From: Porpolomopsis calyptriformis
Taxonomy: Eukaryota > Basidiomycota > Agaricomycetes > Agaricales > Hygrophoraceae
Direction of reading: 5' to 3'
Length of the DNA stretch: 64,000 bases
NCBI GenBank assembly: GCA_951640195.1
Contig: OX621163.1
Coordinates: 682,001 to 746,000, forward strand
Of the stretch, positions 23,020 through 33,894 are shown piece after piece (the stretch's first letter is position 1; each line of letters begins with the position of its first letter). The notes under the pieces are model-generated. The model was not told the origin of the DNA, made no database searches, and was given only the letters and a program-made list of their open reading frames with translations. Made by a program: the position numbers and the translations under genes.

Positions 23020-23841
23020 GGATCGAATGTTTAGTTTGGTGGCTGGATGGGATTCACCTTGCTACTTCTGCTGAAAAGGTTATTCAGGGTGGTTCTGTAT
23101 CACCGTCCGTATTTTCTGGCAACATAGACGCGATCACACCAAGGGGAAGGGTGGTTCAGACACTTTAACGAGGAGGCTGCCATGAATTACTCTCCTGCTA
23201 ATTACATGGTCACATTCAAAAACAAGACAAGTAGCAGTCATTCTTCAGTTGAGAGGTCTGATAGTTTTGCAACTACACCCGATAGACAAAAGACCGGGGG
23301 TGTCAGCCAATCCCCGGCCCATGTAGCCATGCCAGAGTGGTTTTTTTGTTTCGTGACCCTAGGTGCGGACCCTGTGTGCTTTCAGCCTTGTGTTGTATTT
23401 AGGTGACAGTGGTGCAAAGCACATTTGTGCCCCTCCATCACAGTACACTGTCAATGGAGAAATTTGTCTGTGGGCAGACAGAGTGGGCCCTTTGGTCTTG
23501 ACAATGACATGGTTGCTGGACAACTGGACATGGTGATTAGAACATGGAGCTGCAGCCCAGTTGAAATAGTCAAAGGAAGCTGTGGTAAGTGAGACCAGCT
23601 AACTGAACACTGAAGGGAATTAAGCAGTGTAGATTCATTGGCAGCAGCCTCAAATCTTTAATCAAGGATCCTAGAAAATCTCTAAGGATCCTAAGAAATC
23701 CTTAGGGATAGCTAAAATCCCTGAGGAAAACTAAGGATCCCTAGAGATTTTAGAAATTTGAGATGGTTTTTATGTAAATTGTCCGGTAAGGACCTTCATA
23801 GTTACTAAACGTGAACGCAAACTTTGAGATGCGCTACTGCC
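23020..23841. other. Intergenic region with palindromic repeat
   Basis: No gene supported. A 74-codon open frame at 23182-23406 has no protein character. The fold-back sequence 23651-23763 is listed separately. Confidence 0.5.
23651..23763. repeat. Imperfect fold-back with AAGGATCC repeats
   Basis: Left arm 23651-23695 and right arm 23731-23763 are imperfect inverted copies containing CTAAGGATCC, AAAATCTCT and TCAAATCT. Short direct copies of AAGGATCC recur inside. It resembles a small MITE remnant. Confidence 0.5.
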
Positions 23842-24963
23842 ATGTCCGAGCCATCGAGCGAAAGTCTGAAAGCCTCGATCTTCCAACGCCTCCATCCACG
23901 CCTCTACCTCGAACGTTTTCTTGAAGAGAATGTCAGACCAGACAGCCGCAAGCTTGATGAATGGCGAGATGTGTCAGTTAACGTTGGTAAGTCCCTTTTT
24001 CAAAGAATCTCAGTACAGTTATAACCTCCCCTCCCAGGCTCGATATCCACTGCTGATGGTTCCGCCCTCGTCCGCCTGGGTGATACAACGGTTGTTTGTG
24101 GAGTGAAAGCTGAAATCGCCGAGCCAGACCTCGACCGCCCCGGAGAAGGCTTTCTTGGTAGGCACGCCTTATAATTATCCAATGGCCTCCTTATCTTACA
24201 GAATCAGTTCCCAACCTCGATCTCCCTGGGATTTGTTCATCCAAATTCAAGCCTGGCCCTCCAACTGAGGAGGCACAGGTTTTTTCAGAGCGCCTAAACG
24301 AGGTTCTTGTCATGTACGCCCTACTCTTCCTCCTCCACCCTCAGTTCGCCCAACTTATTCGTGCCCGGATCACAGCTCAGGGACACTCCCCCTTTCATCT
24401 CTCTGCATCCACCCAGGGAAAGCGGTATGGGTTCTCTACGTCGACACGACATGCATAAATTACGACGGGAACGCCTTCGACGCGACATTGATCGCCATGG
24501 TCGAAGCTTTAAAAAATAGTGCGATTTTAATAATTCTTACTCCCACGTCTGTATCTCAAACACACCACACCACACCACACCACCTAGCTCGACTGCCCCA
24601 AGCGACATTTGACGAGGAAACCGGCAGCACGACATGCTCGCGGAAAGTCAAAACCCCACTGCCTCTAGCTCGGATACCCACATCAATGTCATTTGGCATG
24701 TTCAACTCGTACGTTACTCTTCCTCTACGTGCTACATCATTCCTTTGCAAGTGACGGGACTGTTCGACAGATCCTCTATCCTGGCGGACCCAACATCGTT
24801 CGAAGAGCCACTGCTGGACACCACGCTTTCTGTCGTGCTCGGTGACGACAACGAGCTCATATCCATCACTCAACTGGGCTTGGGCAGCGCGTCACAAGAT
24901 GTCCTTTTGGCATGCATATCGGCTGCTAAAACGCGTCATTCAGCCCTCAGAAAACGGATATAA
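23842..24963 (+). CDS. RRP43: Exosome core subunit RRP43 (RNase PH fold)
   Basis: A ring subunit of the RNA exosome, acting in 3' processing and decay of rRNA, mRNA and ncRNA in nucleus and cytoplasm. Six exons splice in frame: [98 protein letters not shown] and a C-terminal [20 protein letters not shown]. The DGN-x-x-D element typical of the fold is kept. As expected for eukaryotic core subunits, it is probably catalytically inert. One intron contains a short (ACACC)n run near 24557-24585. It is convergent with SMC5 (225 bp apart). Confidence 0.88.
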
Positions 24964-25187
24964 ACTCCAACGTCCCGGTCCTGGACTAGTATTGTTGGGA
25001 CCTTCAAGATTGTTTTATATTTGTCGATGCTGACTTGCTTGCAAGGGGGTTTAATGAAGTTGGATTTCATGGGCCCCAGTTTCATGGCATCTTTCTGATA
25101 CCCCCCATATCATCTTATTGTCCTTGTCTACGGCTCGCTGTCGTGCCATTTCAGTACATCTTTCCATAAACGAGAAATGATAAAACC

Positions 25188-28100
25188 CTAAGCAGCCGTC
25201 GTCGAACGGTCGCGGCGCTGCACGACAGCTTCAATCATCTTCATCATATCCCCCATATCAGTCTCCTCCGGAAGCCACTCTCCATTATTGACGCAAAGGA
25301 TTTTCATGCGTTCGTGATATTTTAGGTCCGTGAGCAGCTTGGGAGTAATAAGGAAGTACTGAGCGCTGTCAGGTTTGCAAGTAACGTCGACCATCGAGTT
25401 GTGGACATTACGTTCCGCGTTTGGATCCATACCCTATGGTACACAGATGGGTTGGAACGCTAGCGGTATCAGAACATTGGGGACATACCTGGTTGATTTC
25501 GTCAACCAACGAGAAGGGCGCACGGGCCTCTTCTGTCAAGCTCATCAGATACAAGATCGTGGTCAGTGAGCGTTCCTGTTTTGGCAATCAATTCAGGGGG
25601 TGATATCCAAATAAAAGATAAATCGAACGAACGCCGCCTGACTGCCTTTGCGCAGTTAACAGTTGCAACTTTTCTTTGTCGCGGAACTTGACGAGAATGT
25701 CAATGGCCCACTTGTCGTAGTCCTCGTGCTCGCTGATTCTAACCTCCCCGGCGCAGCGAATGCCTTTGGACGAAAGTGAGGTTAGAAACCATTGGCGGAT
25801 GACGACGAGCTTACGGTCAAATGCCGCAGAGAATCTTCGTCCAATACTTTCCACGAGTTTTTCAAGTTCCGGCTTCCAGCTGTCCTGGAACGAAGGATAA
25901 GTCGACCTCTTATTGGTGTGGCTGATGAGTGACATACTTTGGCAATCTTGATCTTTAGCTCAACCTTCTGGCATCTTTTCTCCCTGCTTTCAATCGTAGT
26001 CGTCAGAGTTTCGATCTAAAATCCAGCAATTCAGTCAATGTGAGAGTCCACTCCAAGAGTAACCACCAACGAACATCTTTTTTCCTCTTTTCGTATTGCT
26101 CTATAACACCGGGATTCGTGTTAAGATTCATCTCTAGATTAGCTTGCTGAATTTCTAATTCGGCCTGGAGCTCCTCGGTTGATCGCAACTCGATGCCTTC
26201 GCTCGATGGCGGAGAGGTTCCGTCTTCTTCTGCTTGTTTGCACGCCTTGTCATACTCCGTGCGTTTGTTTTCAATTTCCTCGTACTCTACCCGAAGTTCA
26301 GGCTCGACTCCGAACACCTTCTCCCGGCTGGCCGCTAAGATTTCCTTCGACTGTTCTTTGATCGCCGTGTAGGCTTTGTCCGCTGATGTAAAGCAATGTC
26401 AACTCCCGAACGGCATACCAACTCAGTGCCGGCGGGGAAGCTTACCCGTATCGAAGTCCAGAAGCGCTTCATGGTAGGCAGCGTCCTTAAGCCGCGACGA
26501 CTTTTCCAATGCAACCTTGTTTGCACCAGCCTGGAGATACATGAGCCCGACGCGTGTAGCCTCGGCCTGGTCCTTCATCACGCCACGCATGAGATCCTGC
26601 GCAAGACATAGTTAACCCATTTCTAAGACTGAACAGAACCCAACCTACCACATGTTCCTTGGCGATTTTCACTCTTTTCCTAGTCGCCTTGAGCAGTTGC
26701 TCTTTGATCTGCACTCGCTCTTCTTCGGCAGTCGGGGCGTTATTTTCACTGTCCAACTTAGTCTTCGCGCGAGCTACGTTCTTCAGTCAGACTGATCGTA
26801 TCGCACAGTGAACAACATAATTACCGAGTTTGGTAGTCTGGGTACCACGGAGGGTCTCAGCATCCTTGATAGCTCTCTTGCGGGCATTAATAGCGTCCTG
26901 CGTGTAATAGTTTAGGTTGAATATTTAGAAGCACGTCTGATCACTCTCACCTGTCTCTTCTGGAACTCACTCTCCTCGGCTTGGATCTCACCATCTTCTT
27001 TGGTAAGCTGGGCACATTGCTCTTCCAAATCCCTAAGCGCATTTCTAGCGGCAACGATGCGCTCGTCAATTTTTCTTTTGATCGCAGGATCAACTGGATA
27101 GGTATCGTGTGAAGATTTATAGACAACATTAGTTTAAAAAACGTACTGGCAGTGTTCACAAGATTTCTAGCGGGTCGGACTTCTCTCGTCATATTTTGGG
27201 CGAGCCTTTTACCATACTTCGAGCGTTGAACTATGTTCAAGGTATCCCCCACAATGAAACTCGCGCCCCCGCCTTCGCCATTAGGTCCGAACCTCGAAAC
27301 AGCCTGCATCGCTTGAGCAACATCAACTTTGCTAGCATCAAGACAAATTGCCTGATGATGGTTGAATAGTTTTTTAATCATCATCCATGCAAGAGAGACA
27401 AGGATCGAACCGTTCGATGAAAATGTAAGTCCGACTTCAAGTACCACAACAACCCATCCGGGCATGCCACGTATTGGATGGCGTAGCCTTCAAACCCGAG
27501 GACTTCCATCTAGCCAAAAGCCATGAGAAACCATTGCAGAGAAACCCAACCGTACATACCTCTTCGCGGGTCATCGGGGGAGCTAGAAGGGAACTCTCGA
27601 CCTTTGGTTTGAACCATGTATTGATACGGGCCTTTCTTCCCAGGCCCTCCAAGTCATTGATGCAGTGATTGAGCGTCCGGTAATCTTCCTGGCACTGGAC
27701 AACGAAAGTCTGGAAGAAAAGTACGTAAGGATTACAATATTAAACGTTGAATAAGATGTACCTTGAGCTGATTCGCGTTGAAGCATGCTTCAATAGCATT
27801 GGTGTACCGTTTGTCGGGTACCGTCAAAGAGACCAACGGCGGTTCAAACACTTCCATGCGGAATTTGCTTCGGTTGCAATCTTGCCTAAGCCACAAGATA
27901 GCATCATGACAGTCGCGGTCCCATTTCGCCAGTTCCTGAAGTTTTCTGACGTTGACGTCGTCTAGGCTTTGAAGTCTGTGGAATATCTATAAGATGGGAG
28001 AAATTGACGAAGGGCCAAGGGACTTAATCTCTCAACCGGGCTTCAACCTCAACCTTGTGTTTTGATGTCTCGCTCACATTTTTTTTTTGACGTTCTTGAA

Positions 28101-30068
28101 GTTCCTCGTGACGCTTGGCAACATCGTGGTGTTGAAAATTAAGCTGTCTCTACAGCAATGCAAACATATGTCAAAACAAACGCTAATATGCCCGACATAG
28201 ATGAAGCCTACTTGATCCTTGTTCACAGATTCCATTTTTTCCGTCTGGACCGGCTTTTCAAGGTCACTTGTGATCCTGGCAATTTCTCTTTCCAAAAACT
28301 TGATCCGGTTTGCACGGTCTTTTTCTCTCTTCTTCAGATTCTCTAATTTGAGGGTTAAATCCTCGGCCTCAGCTTCCTGTGCGTAGCGAATCGATATCGG
28401 CGAGTGAAGCAGGACGCAGGATTACAGTACGAACCAACTTCTCGTTCTGGTTCCATTTGGCCCGCATTCTCTCAAACTTTTGCTTAGAGGCTTTCTTCTT
28501 GGCTTCGCGAAGTTCGCCATACTCCTTGTACTGGTCCGAAATTTTCCTAGAGGTCAAGACAGAAACATTCATCGCTAGCCCGAGTAGGTCCATATGAAAA
28601 GACTTGCTTCAATTTGTCGTGAAGTGGAGCGTTCTTCTCCTTCAGATCGGCAACCTTTCTGTGAAGAGTTCTTTGCAAAGATTTGACCTCTATGAATCTG
28701 ACCCTGATCTCGCGATATGCCTGAACAGGGATGAGAATTTCCAGCATTTCGATCTGGTAAAACACATTGAGTATAGCAACACCTTGTAGGTGAAGCCAAC
28801 AGACACACCGTGTGCGCGATTGCGAGTCGTTCATTGTAGCGTTCAACATCCCTTTCTAGATTAGCATTCCGCTCCTGCAATGTCTTCAGCTGTGTGCGTT
28901 CGCCGTTCAAAAGCTACCAGAAACTATTTTCAAAAATGGATTTAAGCGAGTCATTGCAACATCATACCTCGCGTATTTCCTTCAGGTCTTTGCCGGCAGC
29001 GATCAATGTATCGTGCCAATTAGTCAGGTTTTCATCGCCGGCAGCCCGCTGGGTTTCTCGCAATAACTGTTGTGGACTCATACCGGCAAACTCAGAGACT
29101 TTGTCTTGAGGGAGAAACGAGCTATGCATGAAACCGCTAAGTCCAGGCAAATAAAAGAGAGGAAAACGCAGATACCATAAGTTCCCGACTTGGACGTTGA
29201 GTTCCGCCATACATTCTGTTATCTCGCGTCCGGGAACCGATTCACCGTTAAGCGTAAATGTCGAGCTCCTCGATTTCGCGCGAAGATTACGTTTAATAAT
29301 GAGGTTGGGTTTGCCCTTTCGTCCCTTTAGTTCGATTTCAATATGGCCTGTTTCGGCGCCTATTTTAACGAAGGTTCCGAGTTCCGAGGCGCGACCCAAC
29401 ACCTGTAGGAATAGAAACATTGTTTTTTTAACAAAATCACGAATATTCTCGATATATTACGAACACTTGGAGACCAGTTGAGACCAAGACAGATTGCACA
29501 AGCGATGCTACTCTTGCCCGTACCATTGGGTCCAAGGATCATATTCAGATACGGACCAGGGCGAAATTCGACCCAATCGTAGGTGACGAAATTCTTCAAT
29601 TGAATTCGAACAATGGAACCTGGAATGAACCTGAGACGCGAAAATATCTGGGTGAAAAAACCATAGTAGCAAAGGAAAAATAACTGACCCATCATCGTCG
29701 CGTGGGAGTGTAGCGACGCGAGCCCTCCTCTTCGTTTTGACTTCGCTTTGGACGGAAACAGATTCACCGCCAGTGTTGATTCGAGCGCGTTTACGGCCTT
29801 TAGGGGAGCCTTCCCCTTCCTCACCCTCGTCGTTGTCATCCTTGAGCTCGTCTTTCTCCTCGTCTGTATCTGCATTGCCAGCACCATTTACTTCCCCCCC
29901 GTCGTCTATGCCAAGAGTCTCCTGCGTGGCAGCAGGCTCGGCTAACTCATCTTCTTCATCGGATACGACGCGAGCTGTCTTGGACTTTTCCTCCTTGACT
30001 CTCTGTTTAGTAGGTCTGGGGATATTTTCTTCTTGATCATCGTCGGATACATGCCCTCTTCTTGCCAT
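25188..30068 (-). CDS. SMC5: SMC5 chromosome-maintenance ATPase
   Basis: With SMC6 and Nse proteins it forms the SMC5/6 complex for DNA repair and replication-fork stability. The gene has many short exons. The N-terminal 130 residues are acidic with basic clusters. The ATPase head has IQLKNFVTYDWVEFRPGPYL and Walker A ILGPNGTGKSSIACAICLGL, then SFLPQDKVSEFAGMSP. The middle is alternating coiled coil. The C-terminal head has the ABC signature QSGGERSLTTILYLMSLTEE and Walker B FSLVDEINQGMDPNAERNVH, both restored across introns. The start is ATG 30068 (MARRGHVSDDDQE); the frame is open upstream but without ATG. The promoter shared with the next gene contains two ACGCGT boxes. Confidence 0.92.
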
Positions 30069-30071
30069 TTG

Positions 30072-30109
30072 ACGCGTTATCGAGAAAAATTGAAATGACA
30101 AAGACGCGT
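30072..30109. promoter_or_regulatory. Two MCB (ACGCGT) boxes in a divergent promoter
   Basis: ACGCGT at 30072-30077 and 30104-30109, the recognition core of the G1/S factor MBF/SBF in yeasts. Both lie in the 124-bp gap between the SMC5 start (30068) and the divergent gene start (30193). Function is inferred from motif and position. Confidence 0.5.
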
Positions 30110-30192
30110 CCAGGTTATTGGCGCTTGTTTGGCTGATTCAGGGCCGGCAGAATCCAATACTACCCCTGATCTTGAATACAGGACTCATCATT

Positions 30193-31241
30193 ATGCCCAA
30201 CACCAGGCGAAGTACCGTGTACGATTTCACTAGCTTGCGTTTAGACGCGGAGGGAACTCGCGTACAGAAGCCTGGCGCGCAATATTTGCCAATCCGACGG
30301 AGCAAGAATGTTGTGAAAGATAGCAGGGACAACTGGATGGCCAAGGATGCGGCTGGGTCGTGGTCCGTGAAGAAGCGTAGGTCTCGTCGGACCCGTCGGG
30401 ATGAAGATGCCAATGAGGGGGAAGTATTTGACTTTACTGGGATCGATGATGTGGATGATGTTGGTATGTTCGAAGGGGTGAGGCAAGAGGTGGATTTGGA
30501 ACGGTTGGCACTTGAGAGGAAAGGGCAGATTGGACAAAACGACAACGCACCACGCAAGCGCAGGAGGCGGAAGATTGACAAAGATCTCGAATTTCTTAAC
30601 GAAGGCACTTCTTCGCAGCCTATAGAGCCTGATGGCATAATTCTACCAACCCCATCATCCGTATGTGATTTCTCTCATATCCAGTTGAAATCTCTGATAT
30701 ACCACAGGACTTGTTGAAGTGCATCCACCATTTTGCGAGCAATTACTACAGCGAGCGAGGTCAACTCTTCAACGGTCCGAGAGAGTACCGCAGAGAAAAG
30801 AAAGAAAGGCAACTTCAAAGCCAAAGCTCCGTAAACGCCTCTTCGTCTCATCACCCATCCGAGGGCTCCGATAGTAATCGTGATCGAACTTACCGTCATG
30901 GCACGTCAGCTTCCCACAACACATCAAGACAAAGGAACTCGAGAAGGGACATGTACAAAATGATGGATGGTACCGCGCTAATGGCGATCGGTCAGCTCAC
31001 TGTCCTGTGGTTTGATTCATGAACGTTGAACTTTGAGTCTTGTGTAGGAATGTTACTGCAGGAGCATGTCGCCAACTTACTCACGCCGCGAATACCAGAC
31101 GGGTGGGAAGAAGAGATGTTGCGCAAAGAAGAAGAGGGCAGTGATGAAGAAGTGCAGATACCATCGTTAGTTGATAATTGTCACCCTGGCGTGTATAATG
31201 AAGCGTCAGGAGACGGAAGTAGCAGTGATAGCTCGGATTGA
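30193..31241 (+). CDS. Basic/acidic nuclear protein of unknown function (possibly Rrn9-like)
   Basis: Three exons (30193-30660, 30708-30990, 31048-31241) splice in frame. The N-terminus reads MPNTRRSTVYDFTSLRLDAE. Basic clusters WSVKKRRSRRTRR and PRKRRRRKIDKD look like nuclear signals. Exons 2 and 3 carry LKCIHHFASNYYSERGQLFN and MYKMMDGTALMAIGMLLQEH, joined over the second intron, a helical pattern faintly like the RNA polymerase I factor Rrn9. The end is acidic (SSSDSSD). The function is not established. It shares a promoter region with SMC5, and its stop codon is only 10 bp from the converging uL13m stop. Confidence 0.7.
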
Positions 31242-31251
31242 ATGATATACA

Positions 31252-31864
31252 CTATACTTTCGGCAATCCATCTTCCCAGCTCTTCAAAATATTCGCCTCC
31301 AAGATACCCATGCGAGGCCCTGGAAATATTCGAAGTCTTGCAAGTCTCCGTTCCCGTAGCTTGTTCTTGGGTAACATACCAGAAACAGCGTGACGGATGA
31401 TCTCCACGTTATCAAAACATAAGTGGATAAAATAGAGGTCGGTGCGATAAATTCCCATACCTCATCCGGTTTCTTGTCCATCATATCCTTGTATGGCACC
31501 TCCTTCAAACCGCCAGGGTACATTGTGTGTTTTCTATAAACAAGTTGCTGCTCCTTCCGGCCAGTAACTTTGACCTTGCGTGAATTAGTGACAATAACGT
31601 AGTCTCCGCAGTCCACTTTTTCATCAAAGTTTTTTCAAAACCAATCACTGTTCGAAAGCCATGAGCATACCGCTGGGATCGTAGATGGGCTTGTGCTTCC
31701 CCATGAGAACGAGTGCGATACGTGCGGCAAGTTTGCCGAGGACACGTTCCGAAGCGTCGACATGATGCCATACCCGAGCGTATGCAAGGGCGGTCTATCG
31801 TTAGTCAGTGAACTTGTGCTTTAAAGATTCGAGCGTAACATACATTGCCGATGGCTTGGGACAT
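31252..31864 (-). CDS. Mitochondrial large-subunit ribosomal protein uL13m
   Basis: A component of the mitoribosome large subunit. Four exons give about 155 residues: MSQAIGN, then [100 protein letters not shown]. The motifs GDYV-V-N, the Gly-Gly turn and HAV-GMLP-N are those of the L13 family. The VWHHVDA start, without a long targeting sequence, resembles known mitochondrial homologues. It is convergent with the preceding gene with almost no 3' spacing. Confidence 0.88.
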
Positions 31865-31949
31865 GAAAAAAGAAAGTATGAATTATGTAATAAAGAGTCC
31901 ACTAAAGTCCCTGGGAGATACTGCAACATAACCTGGCCAACATCTGCAC

Positions 31950-32454
31950 TCAAGGATGCGATTTCACCCACAACAACCAGTTTCCGCGGTCGATCCAAGC
32001 CGGATTCGTTATCGTTGGCTTTGGAGCGGTAGCGGTCCCGCAAAAGTAGGTAGCTTGAGGGGGACAACGTGACCCGGCATGTCCCAAAACATAGTCGCCT
32101 TCGTTCTGGAATGAACAACATAAGTCAGTCTACCTGAGTTTGAGTTGGTTCCACACCTTCGTGAAAGAGCATTTATGGACTGTTCCTGATTCTCTGACAG
32201 CATATCTAGAAGTCATCAGCTTTGGGCAGACTAAAGACGAACAGAAAAGCAACGTACACGCATTCAAAGATAGAGTATGGAGTATCGTAAGGGATAGATT
32301 CGCTCTCTGCTTGGAATAGGGAATGGCCGTCCAAGTCCTTGTCGGGACAAACATAATTGCACGAATGACCATCTGCTTCCGATTCCTGTGAGCGGACTGT
32401 CGACAAAATGGCGACGAGAAAGGTGAAAAGAAAGGAGAAGTTGGGGACGTTCAT
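31950..32454 (-). CDS. Small secreted cysteine-containing protein
   Basis: Three exons give about 133 residues. The start MNVPNFSFLFTFLVAILSTV, followed by RSQ, is a clear signal peptide with cleavage expected after Ser-Gln. The mature part has six cysteines (SCNYVC, FEC, HKCSF, SRCPP, YFC), enough for three disulfides, and ends WLLWVKSHP. Exon 2 to exon 3 uses an in-frame donor at AAG/GTGTGG, giving CSFTKNEGDYVLGHAGSRCP. No known domain. Size, secretion and cysteine content fit effector-like or defence-type small secreted proteins of fungi, but the function is unknown. The gene is divergent from methionine aminopeptidase with 65 bp between start codons. Confidence 0.7.
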
Positions 32455-32519
32455 CGTCAAACCGTGGGTGGTGCAAATAGGGTTCACCTCAATTTGGCAC
32501 CTGCTTATAATGGTCGCTG

Positions 32520-33822
32520 ATGCTTCAAAGACAGCTCGCTCGCTCAGTTCGACCTATCTCCCAGTTATTGTCAAGAACAATCCAGACGACGGCAGAGACT
32601 CCTGAGGAAGATTTTGGAGACTATCACATTATCCTTCCCCAAGAGCCCTATATCCGGGGCGTTTCCCATATAGTTCCTCGTACCGTTCCACCGAGTATCC
32701 TCAGACCTCCTTACGCTCTCAACCCTGGGGCGAGAACAAGCCAAAACATAATCGATCAACCCATCGTTCTCGGCGGAGACGACCAACGCCGTCTTCAGAA
32801 CGCAGCCAGTCTAGCAAAGAAGGTACTGCAGTATGCCGGCACATTGGTTCGGGTGAGGGGGTATTTAAACGCTCTGGACGCTCAGATCAATGTCTGCACT
32901 CTATAGGTTGGGGTCTCTACCAATTCCATTGACGCCGCCATTCACAACTTCATCATCTCACACTCAGCCTACCCATCCCCCCTCCTCTATATGGGTTTCC
33001 CTAGATCATGCTGCACCAGCGTGAACAATATCATCGCCCACGGAATCCCCGACGAGTAAGTGGCGAACGATCTCAGCTTGCAATTTAACCATCCCTCGGC
33101 CATTTCCAGCCGCCCCCTCGAAGACGGGGACATCATCAACATCGACATCACCGTCTTCCTGGACGGTTACAACGGCGACACGTCCCAAACATTTCTCGTC
33201 GGAAACGTCGTAAGCCCACCTTTCTCCTCTCCCCCCTTTCTCACCCGACATCACCGATTCCAGGACGCCCAAGGCAGACATTTAGTGAAAGTTACCCGCG
33301 AGGCTCTAGAAATGGGTATAAACGCATGTGGGCCTGGACAGCCTTTCCAGGGCATAGGCAAAGCCATTACCAACCACGCTCACAAATTCGGATGTTCTGT
33401 ATCCCCATTATTCACCGGCCACGGTATAGGCGATGTCTTTCACAAGCCGCCATGGATCATCCACACCCGTACGTCAGAGTTCTATTGTCAACAACCGTCG
33501 TTCAAAACAAAAAAATTCTCAATAATCAGTGAACGAAGAACCTGGGGTAATGCTTCCAGGACATTGTTTCACCATTGAGGTACGTATCTTCGCCCGGCCG
33601 ACGACTGCTCTCGCGGCTGACCAACAATAGCCGGCTCTTGTTCAAGGATCTAATCCTAGCGGTTGGATATTTCCTGACGGTTGGACGGCCTCTACCGAGG
33701 TACGTCATGGTGATATCTCACCCACTCTCAGCCTGATCGAATACAAGAACTGTGCACGCAGCGCACAAGCCGAGCATATGGTACTTGTTACAAAAACAGG
33801 TATAGATGTCCTCACGCGTTGA
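32520..33822 (+). CDS. Methionine aminopeptidase type I, mitochondrial (MAP1D-like)
   Basis: Removes initiator methionine. The N-terminus MLQRQLARSVRPISQLLSRT is an arginine-rich amphipathic leader with no acidic residue, as in mitochondrial presequences. It lacks the zinc-finger region of cytosolic MetAP1. Several exons splice in frame. Metal ligands are visible: NIDITVFLDGYNGDTS (two Asp), TGHGIGDVFH (His), HCFTIEP (Glu), and ARSAQAEHMVLVTKTG (Glu). The substrate-site His is in NIIAHGIPDD. Type I is favoured by the short insert-free catalytic domain. About 340 residues. Confidence 0.9.
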
Positions 33823-33894
33823 ATAAAATATATACACTACATACTTTTACCGTTTCTGGCGCGCAATCTGCCATAGAAGCAGGGAAAAATAGAC

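Noticed and set aside
24557..24585. (ACACC)n run as a possible functional repeat
   Set aside because: A short microsatellite wholly inside an RRP43 intron next to the acceptor; explained as ordinary intronic sequence.
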